From NCBI GenBank assembly GCA_027924585.1, contig BSBM01001068.1, positions 248,001 to 312,000 on the forward strand: a stretch of DNA of 64,000 nucleotides. The letters are read 5' to 3'. How positions within the stretch are numbered: the first letter of the stretch is position 1; each line of letters begins with the position of its first letter. This DNA is from Larix kaempferi. Taxonomy: Eukaryota; Streptophyta; Pinopsida; Pinales; Pinaceae. A program made the translations under genes and the position numbers. Of the stretch, positions 46,988 through 58,297 are shown one piece after another. The notes beneath the pieces are model-generated. The model had not been told where the DNA came from. It did no database searches and saw only the letters and a program-made list of their open reading frames with translations.

Positions 46988-48574
46988 TCTCTCTCTCTCC
47001 ATCGCCACCACTCCCTGCATGTCTCCCACCAACACTTTCTATCCCTCCCTTACCAACTATTTATTTCTTTCTATCCCCATCTATCTCTCACTCCCTCTAA
47101 ATCCGTTCCTCCCCATTATCCCTCTCCCTCCCTCGCTCTATGTCTCTCCCCCCCTTGTATTATTTATTTCTTTCTCACATCCCCCTTGCCTCCATCCATT
47201 CTCCCTTGTCACTCAAGTCTCACTTTCAACTTCAAACCCTATACCTCTTCAGAACCTCTTCTACTCCTAATAGTGCTCTCAATCTCCACTTCCCTTCACC
47301 CCCTGTAGCCCATCATGTTCTCATCCCCTTCATCTCTCCCCACTCAAGCTTCCAACATCCTTCTAAGCCCTTGACCCTTTCCCACCCCTGTTAAATACTA
47401 ATCATAGATTCCCTTGACCCTTTCCCACCTCTTCTTAAATATTAACCAAAAATTTCCTTAAGTCTTCCACAGCCCCCCTCTCTCAAGTATTAAACATATA
47501 TTTTATGATTTACATAACGCAAGCTCATTTTGGCACTACATAATGCGTACGCGTTATGCAGTTATATAACGTGTGCACGTTATGTAGTTATATAACGTGT
47601 GCGCGTTGTTGAATTCTAAAAGCGCGACAATATTTTTGAATTTAAATAGAACACGCTCATTTTTTGTAGAGCCTAAACCAAGCCGACTTACTTCCTCGCA
47701 TGTCAACAATAATTCTATGTGTATGCTTTGGAGTTTGCTTCAGTAATTCCAAACCCGTGCTATGTTAATGATAAACCAAAGCCAATTGGGTATTTCTTCT
47801 AGTTTCTGGAGAAGCTTGTGCTTAGCCACTCATTACAGTATGCTGCACACAGTCATTTTTGATGAAATCTTAAACACAAATAGCATTTTTTCTACAGATT
47901 CTAAATATGTAACTTTTATTTAAAAATATTAATTTTTCCTATTTTCTTTCAATTTCTTTTGTGTCCTACCTCCTTAACTCGTGAAATACATTGTTAGTGT
48001 TTCTTCCATAATGTTTTCAATTCTTGATCATTTCAAAAAAAAATTGTATGGTGCACAAGAGGACACTAACCTCCACGTTCTATGGAAAACCCATTTCAAG
48101 ATTTTTGCATTAAGACCTTCAAAGGCTGCACCCACAAAAGAGGTACTATTTTCGAGATTTGATCACTTAAACAATTATAAAAAAATTATAAAATTATAAA
48201 TTAAATTTTCGAAAAATAATGGCTAACAAGTGCTATATGTTCTCTACATGCATGCCCGTTTTTGTAGCTTGATTCCATCATTTAGGCCCTCAAAGGCTGC
48301 ATCCACAAAAACATATACCTTATCATTTGCCTAAAAAGTAAAAAGTGTCTGTTAGGAAAAATGAAACTTGACAGAGCTATGCAAATTTTCAATACATAAA
48401 AGTTATATATTCGGAAATGTGATTCAATTTCCTACATTTCATTGTTTTTACTCAATGTAAGATATTTTGCGTAAGCATCTCAGAAAATCCAAGTAAGTTG
48501 AAGGATGCTTGATTTTTCAATTTTCTATTGCATCTAACGCGCCAAAAGTGACCCTCATTATCTTGCACTGACCC
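46345..48574. repeat. Direct duplication, copy 1 (2.23 kb)
   Basis: Begins AGGGTATCCACCTTAT and ends CTTGCACTGACCC. It consists of a CT-rich head (to ~47400, with CA and CT microsatellites), a palindrome cluster (47511-47610) and an AT-rich tail. It matches 48637-50720 closely. The 292- and 255-codon ORFs in the head are Ser/Pro/Leu low-complexity translations of CT repeats, not genes. Confidence 0.93.
47511..47610. repeat. GCG-type palindrome cluster 4
   Basis: Units such as ATAATGCGTACGCGTTAT, ATAACGTGTGCACGTTAT and ATAACGTGTGCGCGTT are spaced by TGTAGTTAT, about 29 bp per unit. Confidence 0.85.
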
Positions 48575-48636
48575 TGATGGTGATGATGATGAAGATGGTG
48601 ATGATGATGGTGATGGTGATGAATATTATGATGAGA
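48575..48636 (+). repeat. Short GAT tract 3
   Basis: GAT/GGT repeats lie exactly between the two duplicated units, as the large GAT tract precedes copy 1. GAT sequence thus belongs to the repeating module. Confidence 0.85.
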
Positions 48637-50720
48637 AGGGTATCCACCTTATGTATATATTCGCAATTATCCAAGTCCCTATAGAACTCTCTCCCTTTGT
48701 TCGCGCTTAATCACTAGTTCCCTGTGTGCCTTTATCCCTCCCCCATGCCCTCTCTATCTCACCTTGTATCCCTCCCTCCCTATCTCTTTCTCTAGATCTA
48801 TCCCTGGATATGTCCCTCACTCCCTTTACCTCCCTCCCTCTATGTCTCTTTCTCTCCCTTACAGGTCATCTTCGTCCCTGCCACCCCACTGATTCCTCCT
48901 TCCTATCACACACACACACACACACAACCTCCCGCTTTCTTTGTCGCTCACACCTCCCTTTAGTCTCTCTCTCCCCAACCATCAATCTCTCTCTCGAACA
49001 CACACACACATTATGTCCCTTTCCATTCTCAAACCCATTCCCCCTCCATCCATATCTATCTCCACATTTCTCCCTCAATCCCTCACCCTACCTTCTCTCC
49101 CTCCCTCTCTCATCGCCTCTCTTTCTCATACCTTCTATCCCTCCCTCATGTTATCTTTCCCTCAACCTATCCCAATCTCTCCATCACTCCCTCTCTCTCT
49201 CACACTTTATGTCCCTTCCCCCTCCTCTCTCTCTCTCTCTCTCCATTGCCACCACTCCCTACATGTGTCCCACCAACACTTTCTGTCCCTCTCTTCCTAT
49301 CTCTTTATTTCGTTTTATCCCCATCTATCTCTCACTCCCTCTAAATCCATTCCTCCCCATTGTCTCTCTCCCTCCCTCGCTCTATGTCTCTCCCCCCCTT
49401 GTATTCTTTATTTCTCTCTCACATCCCCTTTGCCTCCATCCATTCCCCCTTGTCACTCAAGTCTCACTTTCAACTTCTAACCCTATACCTCTTCAGAACC
49501 TCTTCTACTCCTAATAGTGCTCTCAAGCTCCACTTCCCTTCACCCCGTGTAGCCCATCATGTTCTCATTCCCTTCATCTCTCCCCACTCAAGCTTCCAAC
49601 ATCCTTCTAAGCCCTTGACCCTTTCCCGCCCCTATTAAATATTAACCATAGATTCCCTTGACCCTTCCCCACCCCTTCTCAAATATTAACCAAAAATTTC
49701 CTTGATTCTTCCACACCCACTCTCTCTCAAGTATTAAACATATATTTTATGATTTACATAACGCGAGCACGTTTTGGCACTACATAACGCGTGCATGTTA
49801 TAAAGTTATATAACGCGTGCACGTTATAAAGTTATATAACGCGTGCGCGTTATGTAATTCTAAAAGCGCAGCAATATTTTTGAATTTAAATAGAACGCAT
49901 ACGTGTTTTGTAGAGCCTAAACCAAGTCAACTCACTTGCTCACATGTCAACAATAATCCTATGTGTGTGCTTTGGAGTTTGCTTTGGTAATTCCAAACCT
50001 GTGCTATGTTAATGATAAACTAAAGCTAATTGGGTATTTCTTTCAGTTTCTGGAGAAGCCTGTGCTTCGCCACTCGTTATAGTATGCTGCACACAGTCAT
50101 TTTTGACAAAATCTTAAACACAAATAGCATTTTTTCTGCAGATTCCAAATATGTAACTTTTTCAATTCTTGGTCATTTCAAAAAAAAATTGTATGGTGCA
50201 CAAGAGGACACTAACCTCCACGTTCTATGAAAAACTCATTTCAAGATTTTTGCATTAAGACCTTCAAAGGCTGCACCCACAAAAGAGGTACTATTTTCGA
50301 CGTTTGATCACTTAGACAATTATAAAAAAATTATAAAATTACAAATTAAATTTTTGAAAAAATAATGGTGCACAAGTGCTATATGTTCTCTACATGCATG
50401 CCCATTTTTGTAGCTTGATTCCATCATTTAGGCCCTCAAAGGTTGCACCCACAAAAACATATACCTTATCATTTGCCTGAAAAATAAAAAGTGTATGTTA
50501 GGAAAAATGAAACTTGACATAGCTATGTAAATTTTCAATACACAAAAGTTATATATTCGGAAACGTGATTCAATTTCCTACATTTCATCTTTTTTACTCA
50601 ATGCAAGATATTTTGCGTAAGTATCTCAAAAAATCCAAGTAAGTTGAGGGATGCCTGATTTTTCAGTTTTCTATTGCATCTAATGCGCCAAAAGTGACCC
50701 TCATTAGCTTGCACTGACCC
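48637..50720. repeat. Direct duplication, copy 2 (2.08 kb)
   Basis: Collinear with 46345-48574 and about 150 bp shorter through internal deletions (for example in the CT run and near 50160). Same head, palindrome cluster and GCACTGACCC end. Confidence 0.93.
49755..49860. repeat. GCG-type palindrome cluster 5
   Basis: Units ATAACGCGTGCATGTTAT, ATAACGCGTGCACGTTAT and ATAACGCGTGCGCGTTAT are spaced by AAAGTTAT. They are closer to each other than those in copy 1, with more CpG retained. Confidence 0.85.
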
Positions 50721-52600
50721 TTCCTTATCTTGTAAAACAAATGGAAGAAGGTTTCAAATATCTTGGCTTCCACCTTAAGCCAAATGCATACAGATATGAA
50801 TATTGGTTATGGTTGTTTAGGAAAGTAGATGCTCGCATATCGATCTGGATCAGTAAGTTCCTCTAGAGGGGGTATACTTGTCCTCCTCAAATATGCTATA
50901 GAAAGTATTCCAATTTTCTAGGCATCCATAGCTCATATCCCCAAAGGAATCTTAACGAAGATTTGTAAACGAAGTAATACTTTTCTGTTGATGGGAAATC
51001 AAAATGGGGAAGGTCTCCCCTTATTAAAATGGTCTAAAATATCTATCTCTAAAATTTTAGGGGGATGGGGGATTAAGAACATTTATCTCTTCTCTCAATC
51101 TCTAGCAGCTCATAGTCTTTTAATATTGACCCATAACTTCTCCCTATAGGGTATGGTAATGAAGTCAAAGTATTTAAATGGATTTTTTATGGAGGAATGG
51201 TATTGGACTCCTTGTAAATCCTCTCAGAAGGGTTCCAGTGTTTGGAAGGCTTTGGTGTCTCCCTTTGAAGAAATCGGATCATGAACTACCTAGAAAATAG
51301 GTGATGGGAATAAATTCAGGTTCAGAGAAGAACCCCGAATAAGCTTTGAAAGCGATTTTCGTTTGTAGATCCTAACCTCTTACAATGCCTTCATGTGCAA
51401 GACATTCACTTTCTAGTCGATGTTAGGGTGCAAGTACCTCAAGCAATCAGGTAGTCATGTTGGAAATATGCCTCGGATCTTGGCATCTAAGGAAATGGAT
51501 ATTTGGAATGGCAGGAATATGTCTCCCTTTTGGTGTCTAGTTTCGTGATTTTAGCAAACAAAGTGGAATATTCTCTGGCCCGGTCAAAAAATCCTAACTT
51601 GGGTTAATTCAATGCTAAATTAAATATAAGGAAATGTCTAAGCTTCATTTTCATAACATCAAGGAATGGTGGTGGGAATGCATATAGAAGTTACCCAACC
51701 CTTTAAAATGCAAAATAGTCTTGTGGTTGGCTTAAAATAAAAATAAAACTCCTTCTATGGGAAAATGGCCTCAAAAGAGGGTGGATTGGCCCTAATAGAT
51801 GTTCTCTTTGCAAAGTAAATTATGAATCCTTCTTACACCTCTTCGTCTCTTTCCCCTATGCAACTTAGGTATGGGAATTGGTTGCAGAAGATTTAAAGCT
51901 CAAAATACAATGGACGTGGCCATTGTTGGAAAGCAATGTACGCATTTGGTATTAAGATTTGACTGCCAAAAGTTTCAAATCCTTTCCCAAAATTTTTGTA
52001 TATAACATCTGGTGGGTCCATAACTCTAGCATCTTTCATAATTGTGATGTTCCTGTGGCCTCTACCATAGGCTTGATTTTAAATCTTTCAAGAGAATTCT
52101 AGGTGGAGCTGAAAGACCCCAAACCACAGCTTCCACTCATGCCTCAACTAGATTTGTTAACTCCATGGGGTTTCTTCAATGGGGCCATCCAACAATACGT
52201 GAAATTGGGGTTTGGGGTCGCCCTTTTCCTAAACTATTCACGTCATTTTCATATTTTTTATGCCCCGGGAAGGGGTACAAATATGAAGGTGGAATTTGCG
52301 GCTTTATGGACTCTTCTTCATTTTGCAACTATGAAAAAATTCAATCGGATTCAAGTCATGGGTAACTCGAAAGTTGTGATAGATTGGACCAAAATAAAAA
52401 TTGAAATTGAAAATGTTCTCCTCCAACGTCTTCTCCATCAAATCCAAGATTCTCTACAATATTTCTAGAGGACTCAATAGGAAGGTTGATGAACTCTCAA
52501 AGGAGGCCCTTATCTTGCATGTGGGTTCTTTCGGCTTCTCTCAATTTGTTGATGATGAAGAAGTGGATTACATGGTGTTCCACTTCTAATATGTTGGAAA
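50721..52600 (+). pseudogene. 3' half of an L1-type LINE ORF2
   Basis: A decayed plus-strand reading shows EGFKYLGFHLKPNAYR (C-terminal end of the RT domain), later KIGDGNKFRF and a zf-RVT-like CKIVLWLA...CSLCKVNYESFLHLF region. It ends in an RNase H domain (52103-52590). That domain shows GFFNGAIQQ, TNMKVEFAALW and VMGNSKVVIDW, followed after a frameshift by RGLNRKVDELSKEA. Two catalytic Asp positions are Asn (usual DGA reads NGA; usual GDS reads GNS). Many stops occur in the RT part. The 5' end is truncated at the duplication boundary. Confidence 0.75.
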
Positions 52601-54050
52601 AAGTTGATTGTTTTTTTTCTCCATTTGATTTGATTATTTTTATCTACAAAGAAGATTGTAATGATATTTTATGTTCTGAAGCCCGAAAAAATACTATCAA
52701 GAATACTGTACTATTGTAGTCGACAAAGACAATGAACCCTCTTTTGTTTTTTGTCACTCGTTTTTGAATCCTCTATTGAATTGTCAATTATATATTATCC
52801 TTTAAATATAAAAAGTTAACCATCTATAAAGATTTAATAAACAAAAAAATTAAAATTACTTTAATAAAATTTTAAAATTACATTATTCTAATATTATGTA
52901 TGATAAAATTTAAAATAAAGTTTCTCTACCTGTTTCTAGGTTATAACAAAATACCTTTTACATGTTAAGAAAATTACTTTGACAAAATTTTAAAATTACA
53001 TTATTTCAATATCGTTAAAATTAATGAATAAAATATTTTGAAATATCAAAATATTTTTCACTTCAAAAACCATTATTAATTCATTAATGAATAACATATT
53101 TAGAAATATCAAAATATTTTTCACTTCAAAAACCATTATTAATTAACTATTAGAAGTGAACATGACATATAAGGATAACTCACATATTAAAGTTGAAGTG
53201 ACATACAAAGATATGTAACACATTAAGGTTTGTAATGGGAAAATGAAGAAACTATGTTCGAAATTTAATAGCCAGGGAAATGTCAATTTTTTTTTTAAAA
53301 ATGGCTAAAATTTTGATAGTGTTAGTTGTAAAGTTTAGTTATGAAAATGGTTCTGAAATATTTTTTTATGGTGGTTTTTTTAATGTTTTTAGTTGAAATA
53401 AGATGGAGTTTTATTGCTTTTGTGGTGGCAATGTGTTAATAGAAAAGTTGGTACGATTTTAACTATTAGGAATTAAGTTTTGGGTATAGTTGAGTTTATT
53501 AGTAATTAAATTAAGTTTTGGATATGGTTAAACTTTTAAGGGACTAGCTATTAGGGTTATGTAAATTTTTACAGTTATATATTTTATTTTTTCATTTGAA
53601 TAAATCAGTTTTTTATTTTTAAAAGAAAATCAAGTTTGCAAAGTTTATTTAATGGGTTGTTAGTCTCCGTGGTGTTGTAGAGAGAATATTGTTTTCAGTT
53701 TTTTCTATTATAGGCTATTGTTTTTATCTTTTTCTATTATTTTTATGATAAATACATTTAATTTTTAGAAATCTGTGAAGTGCAAATAAAGTTTTAGTTA
53801 TTTTTTATATTATTTAATTTCTATTGAATTTTTTTTAAAACTAATTGTTGTCATACCATAAAAATAGAAATTAAGTAAAGGAAGTTTTTTTTTTCTTTTT
53901 CCATAATTTTGTTCCATATTACAGATATATTTTTCCATAATTTTGTTCCATATTACAGATATACAATCTACAATAAAATTATGCACATTCCTTGCACTTT
54001 GAGAGGATGCTATTGCAAACATCTACCAACAGTAAAACTGAAAACATATA
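52601..54050. other. AT-rich intergenic DNA with small duplications
   Basis: No gene. Tandem-like duplications are seen at 52856-53020 (TTACTTTAATAAAATTTTAA-type), 53026-53146 (AGAAATATCAAAATATTTTT-type) and 53898-53962 (TTTTTCCATAATTTTGTTCC-type). Confidence 0.55.
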
Positions 54051-54053
54051 CAT

Positions 54054-54365
54054 ATGAACATAGTGACTATGAGGCTAAACAGAGCTGAGTTTGCTTTAAG
54101 AAAAGAGGTGGTGGAGTATATGTTGGATCTAGATTCACAAATGTGGAGCATGAGCCTCAGTAATGCAAACTTTTTATGCATAATGACTATTCTCTCTGGA
54201 CTGATAGCTGTTGGCAAATGGTTTGATCAAATATGTTGCTAGAAAAATCCTATGGTATTGAGAATTGGTACTGCAGTACGGTCATCCACCTCACCTTATA
54301 TGTATACTCGTATCTTTCATGCAGAGGCAGTGGACACTCCAGACTCTGAGCGAGAAGCTGAAAAT
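54054..54365 (+). pseudogene. Fragment of an MCTP (multiple C2 domain and transmembrane) gene
   Basis: The 62-codon frame contains LRKEVVEYMLDLDSQMWSMS and then ILSGLIAVGKWFDQICC. This matches the C-terminal membrane-anchoring region of plant MCTP/QUIRKY-type proteins (LRREVVEYMLDVD...SGLIAVGKWFDQIC from memory). After a stop a related frame reads TRIFHAEAVDTPDSE, resembling the following TRLSHAEAVHPDELDEE segment, but the intervening membrane part is missing. Intact family members are roughly 750-1000 residues. This is a short, deleted relic of a protein that tethers ER to plasma membrane. Confidence 0.65.
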
Positions 54366-55980
54366 CTGGGCCGTTTGAAGGAATGGATCCTTTGAAGGCA
54401 CATTGATACCCTTGATCTAACAGATGTTTTGTCCAACTTTCCACATATTTCAGTGGTAAGCACTTGTTTGGTGCTTATCGGCGCTTATCCAGTTGTTGGT
54501 TTGGTAGAAAAGATTATGTAAGGTACATTTCAAAAATATTTGATTTTATTCAGGGCGCTTTAAACCGATCTTCCTGTATGTAGTCTGCAGCAACTCTTAT
54601 ACAAATTAACTGTACACTACAAAGTCTACAAATCTAGTTTATCAAGAAATCTAGCTATTTTCTGTATCCCTCCTGCAAACCTTAGATTGAATCACAGTAT
54701 TTATTCCATTTTCTTGTGTCGATACAAACCCAATCACACTATTAGGTTCTAGCATTTTTGTTTCTTCTAAACCGGTTGCTTACTTATCCACGAGTACTTT
54801 TCTGCTCTACATTCTCTACTAAATTGGTGGAAAACGTGGTGTCTTTTTGCCAAAATCATAATCTTTGGGTTGATATTTCCAAGGTTCAGTTTTCATCTTC
54901 TATCTGAAGTTTCTCCGTTTGTGTTTGCAGTTCAGTTTCCATCTTCGATCTGAAGTTTCTCCATTTGCGTTTGCAGTCGCTAGTCTGTTTAAGAGAAGTA
55001 TTAAAATACGTAGAAAATACGGTTGCAGACTAGCGTTTGCAGTCGCTAGTCTGTTTAAGAGAAGTATCAAGAGGTTTTGTAGAAATACGTATTAAAATTT
55101 ACTATTCACTAGAAAGGAACCGTGTTTGCAACATAAAAGGAATTTGTAGTGATGAAAGGAAAAGTTAACGAAAATATTATTTTTTATTTTTGATGATGGT
55201 ATTTGGAGATTAGTTTATTAATATTTGAAGAAATTCTTAATGTTTTTTCATTTTCTAATATATTTAATATTAATATTTAATATTTTTTAATGTTAAATAA
55301 TATAAACCTTTTCAACTATCTTCCATTAGAACCATACAAAACTAAAAAGTGAATCTTTATGCTTTCAACTTTCTTCCAAATTTATGCTTGCAAGGTCTGC
55401 GCTGCTGGCAACCGTTGTTTTATTCTTGAGACCTAATCGGTGAGGCAGACAAAGGGTCGCTTCGATATTGCAATTCGCGAGTCGCAACCCTTGGCTTTTT
55501 CTCAAATTAACCATTTTACACTTCAACTATCGGATAATGTTTCATCAACTATCGTTTTTTTAAATCGATAATAGCCAGAATCAATTCATTATGAAAATAG
55601 CTTTCATTTTGAATAATGTAAAGATAAACTGAACAGTCACAACAAAGTAATGAAGAGTTAAATCGATTTTCACTTAGAATCTTATTAAGATAAACTCAGC
55701 ATTTTAAGCTGCATACATTTGACTCATTTGGCCCAGTCGCATGCTCTTAATTATCCAAATAACGATTCGGAACGACATACCTGCATAACTGCATAACCAA
55801 AGAAAAGGATAAAGTTTCCTCTTCTTTTAGTACATAGAAGATTGTGTTCCAATGAAAGAATGGTCAGAATTAATGCTTTCCTAGATCGGCTGTGTGTTCA
55901 AACCCTACAACGAATATAATGTTCTGGTCAAGGCAAATGAACAAATGAATATAATGTTCGGAAATATATATATCTTCTGG
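54366..55980. other. Intergenic DNA downstream of glyoxal oxidase
   Basis: No gene recognised. Short tandem duplications occur at 54885-54976 (TCATCTTC.ATCTGAAGTTTC units ending GTTTGCAG) and 54970-55072 (GCAGTCGCTAGTCTGTTTAA units). AT content is high. Confidence 0.5.
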
Positions 55981-57600
55981 TTAAGAGAAATGAATCCATT
56001 TGGCGACGCTCGGGATTCCATTGTTAACCACTAATAGCATGTAGTATCCGGGCGGTGCTGCAACAGAGTTTGGAGGTGCTGTTACTATAGCAATATATAT
56101 TCCTCTTACCCTTTTCGGGCTCGTTGATGCAAGCATGAGCAGTCTCTGATTCATGGAATAAGCATGAGTTGTGAACGATGGAGCGTAAATGTTGAACTGA
56201 ATATTCTCGGGAGCATACTTTGAAACAGAGAATTGAACCGTGAATCGTGTGCCATAGCTCACAGAATCCCCGGATACGGAAACGATGGTAGGCCTCGAGT
56301 TACTGTAGGATTTGTCCAAATAATAAGGGCTGTATGCTTCCAGTCGAAGCTCGGTTGGAAACGTGACTCCAGAGAAAACGTAACGAACGTGGGTGTTGGA
56401 GCCTCCCACAAAAATCCTCCCATCAGGCAATACATTTGCACTGGAATGATACATTCTGGGAATAGTGGAGGCTGCCAATACTGTGAATCGCTGCCCTGCC
56501 AATGCATTAGGTCTGTATAAATAAGGAGCAAGAGCCGGATTACTTGCAAGCTCCCAACCTGCCGTTCCTTTCTCGGCTCCATTGATTATCAGAATTTCAC
56601 CGTTGGGAAGGAGGAGCATATCTCCCATAACCCTGGGTGCAGGCATATTCTCCATTGCCCAAACAGGCTTGGGATCTGTAATAACAATTCTTCCACAGCT
56701 TTGAAGAGCGTTTAGGAAATTCCCAGCATTTGCTGAGGTGTAACCATTGTCAGGAGCACCACCACAGATGAGAATTTCTATCCTCTTAAATCCATTAGAT
56801 GCCGATAGTGGCAGCATAGCAGATGAACCAGAGGAGGGGTAATTTCTGGGTCCACCTGGCATCCTTGGAAAGGTCTTTACAACACTATTTTTTCTGTAAT
56901 CAAATAAGATGGAATCCTTGTTGGCGAAGATGAAGAGATTTCCATCGGAGGAGAGATGAAGAAAAGGATAGAGATTGTTCTCCACATTGGGAGTATTAGT
57001 CTGTGAAAGAAACGGCAACGAATATGATTGCCCTCCGGGCACGAACTCGTAGGAGAAAGCTCGCCTGCCTCCCACAACAATAATTCGATTGTCCGGAAGG
57101 ATCTGATTAGAAGAATACCATCGATTCTCCTTGAGTCGATTAGACCCAGCTTCATTCCAATCGCATGCAGAATTAGAACAGGGTACAAAAGAACGAACAG
57201 CCTTGGCTCCATCGTTGAATCCACCGGTGCTAACCAAAGTACCGTTGGATGCAAAGGCGCCAGATGAGCACCAAGTATCAGTCATGACCATCAACGGCCT
57301 GAAATTGTTGGTAGCGATGTTGTATTCAATGGAGTGAGCCCAGCAGTCCTGGGTGAGCGCTTCATCGTTTGGATCGTCTCTGCAACGGCCATTTGGGATC
57401 AGGCGCAGTTGCGAAGGACCGAAGTCCGTTCGATCGAACATGACCACTGTATTTTTGAAAGTTGTGGTCATATGCATCGCGGAGACACCTCCATTTCCAA
57501 CCACAAGCTCCCATGAACCAGGCTTCACAGCTGTCTGGGCCCTAACGCTCGATAGGAGAAAAAGCAAGCCGATGCACAAAGCAACATTGAATTCAACCAT
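55981..57600 (-). CDS. Glyoxal oxidase / galactose oxidase-like copper radical oxidase
   Basis: An intact, intronless 539-codon ORF. A signal peptide (residues 1-21, hydrophobic VALCIGLLFLLSSVRA) sends it to the cell wall or apoplast. The glyoxal-oxidase N-terminal propeller runs from ~30 to ~430, followed by a DUF1929-type Ig-like C-terminal domain. The copper radical site is complete by homology to galactose oxidase: Cys111 (DTWCSSG) and Tyr162 (NRWYSSN) for the thioether-linked cofactor, Tyr384-His385 (PRMYHSSANVLPDGR), and His479 (FTTHAYSMNQR). Such enzymes oxidise aldehydes or alcohols to acids or aldehydes with release of hydrogen peroxide, in plants linked to wall and pollen functions. 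Length is typical of the family. The ATG at 57598-57600 is followed directly by the signal peptide. The exact substrate cannot be told. Confidence 0.95.
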   Translation of the reverse strand: MVEFNVALCIGLLFLLSSVRAQTAVKPGSWELVVGNGGVSAMHMTTTFKNTVVMFDRTDFGPSQLRLIPNGRCRDDPNDEALTQDCWAHSIEYNIATNNFRPLMVMTDTWCSSGAFASNGTLVSTGGFNDGAKAVRSFVPCSNSACDWNEAGSNRLKENRWYSSNQILPDNRIIVVGGRRAFSYEFVPGGQSYSLPFLSQTNTPNVENNLYPFLHLSSDGNLFIFANKDSILFDYRKNSVVKTFPRMPGGPRNYPSSGSSAMLPLSASNGFKRIEILICGGAPDNGYTSANAGNFLNALQSCGRIVITDPKPVWAMENMPAPRVMGDMLLLPNGEILIINGAEKGTAGWELASNPALAPYLYRPNALAGQRFTVLAASTIPRMYHSSANVLPDGRIFVGGSNTHVRYVFSGVTFPTELRLEAYSPYYLDKSYSNSRPTIVSVSGDSVSYGTRFTVQFSVSKYAPENIQFNIYAPSFTTHAYSMNQRLLMLASTSPKRVRGIYIAIVTAPPNSVAAPPGYYMLLVVNNGIPSVAKWIHFS

Positions 57601-57715
57601 TGTAGAATTGAAGCGCCGAAGTGATATTATTTTCTCCAGATTCTGAAGTCTCAGCTAACTCTTATATTTGGGATATGAAGACAGACAGAGATGGGAGAAT
57701 GTTTATATGTGAGAT

Positions 57716-57723
57716 TATTTATA
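57716..57723 (-). promoter_or_regulatory. TATA box of the glyoxal oxidase gene
   Basis: TATAAATA on the minus strand, about 115 bp upstream of the ATG, within CTATAAATAATC. Distance and sequence fit a plant core promoter with a leader of roughly 80-90 nt. Confidence 0.7.
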
Positions 57724-58297
57724 GATGCAGAACATGAAAGAAGTAACGGTCACGTAATCAGACGGCCTACCGAAAGGGAAGAGAATATAAGTCCAGAATG
57801 ACATACGTAATACAACATGTGACCCAAATATACATGCCCGAGAATCAATCACATTGAATTTACATAGGATTCTTCACTTCGACAACTGTAACGAAGATTT
57901 TGACGGCAACTGATTGTACATAGCATGTCATCCCGCCATCCTTTCGGATAAGTCCCATCGTCTGGTTTTCTGTGATGAATAAGCGTTTTTAAAATCTATC
58001 CTAATCCGCAGTTTGCGTGTTCCATTGCACCAGAGAAGCGGACAGCCTGGTTTGATGAATAAAAGTAGTCGTCGACTCGTCAGCAGCTCTTGGCTCGCCC
58101 TAATCATTCTGCATTTGTCCAGCTGTATCTCATCGTTATTGATGTGATCTTCTTGGTGTGTGTAATTTCCAGGTGCGCTGGTTGTTTTGAACAGCAGCCT
58201 CCATCTCCAGACGTCAACGTTGGAAAACGATGAGAGTCAACCTTTTCAGAACGTGTGCCGCTCTTTATTTATTCTTGAATGAGTGAGCGCAAATTAA
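57724..58297. promoter_or_regulatory. Intergenic region between two divergent transcription units
   Basis: About 575 bp separate the TATA box of glyoxal oxidase from the start codon of the possible plus-strand gene. It is less AT-rich than its surroundings and holds several CACGT/ACGTG-like elements (near 57751 and 57804-57806). No further element can be assigned. Confidence 0.35.

Noticed and set aside
46430-47394. Long plus-strand ORFs (292, 255 and 127 codons) rich in Ser, Pro, Leu and His
   Set aside because: They are three overlapping frames through the same CT-rich repeat. Low stop density comes from base composition, and the same frames recur in the second copy at 48726-49638.
56233-57646. 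Several ORFs of 60-125 codons on both strands
   Set aside because: Shadows of the glyoxal oxidase coding sequence.
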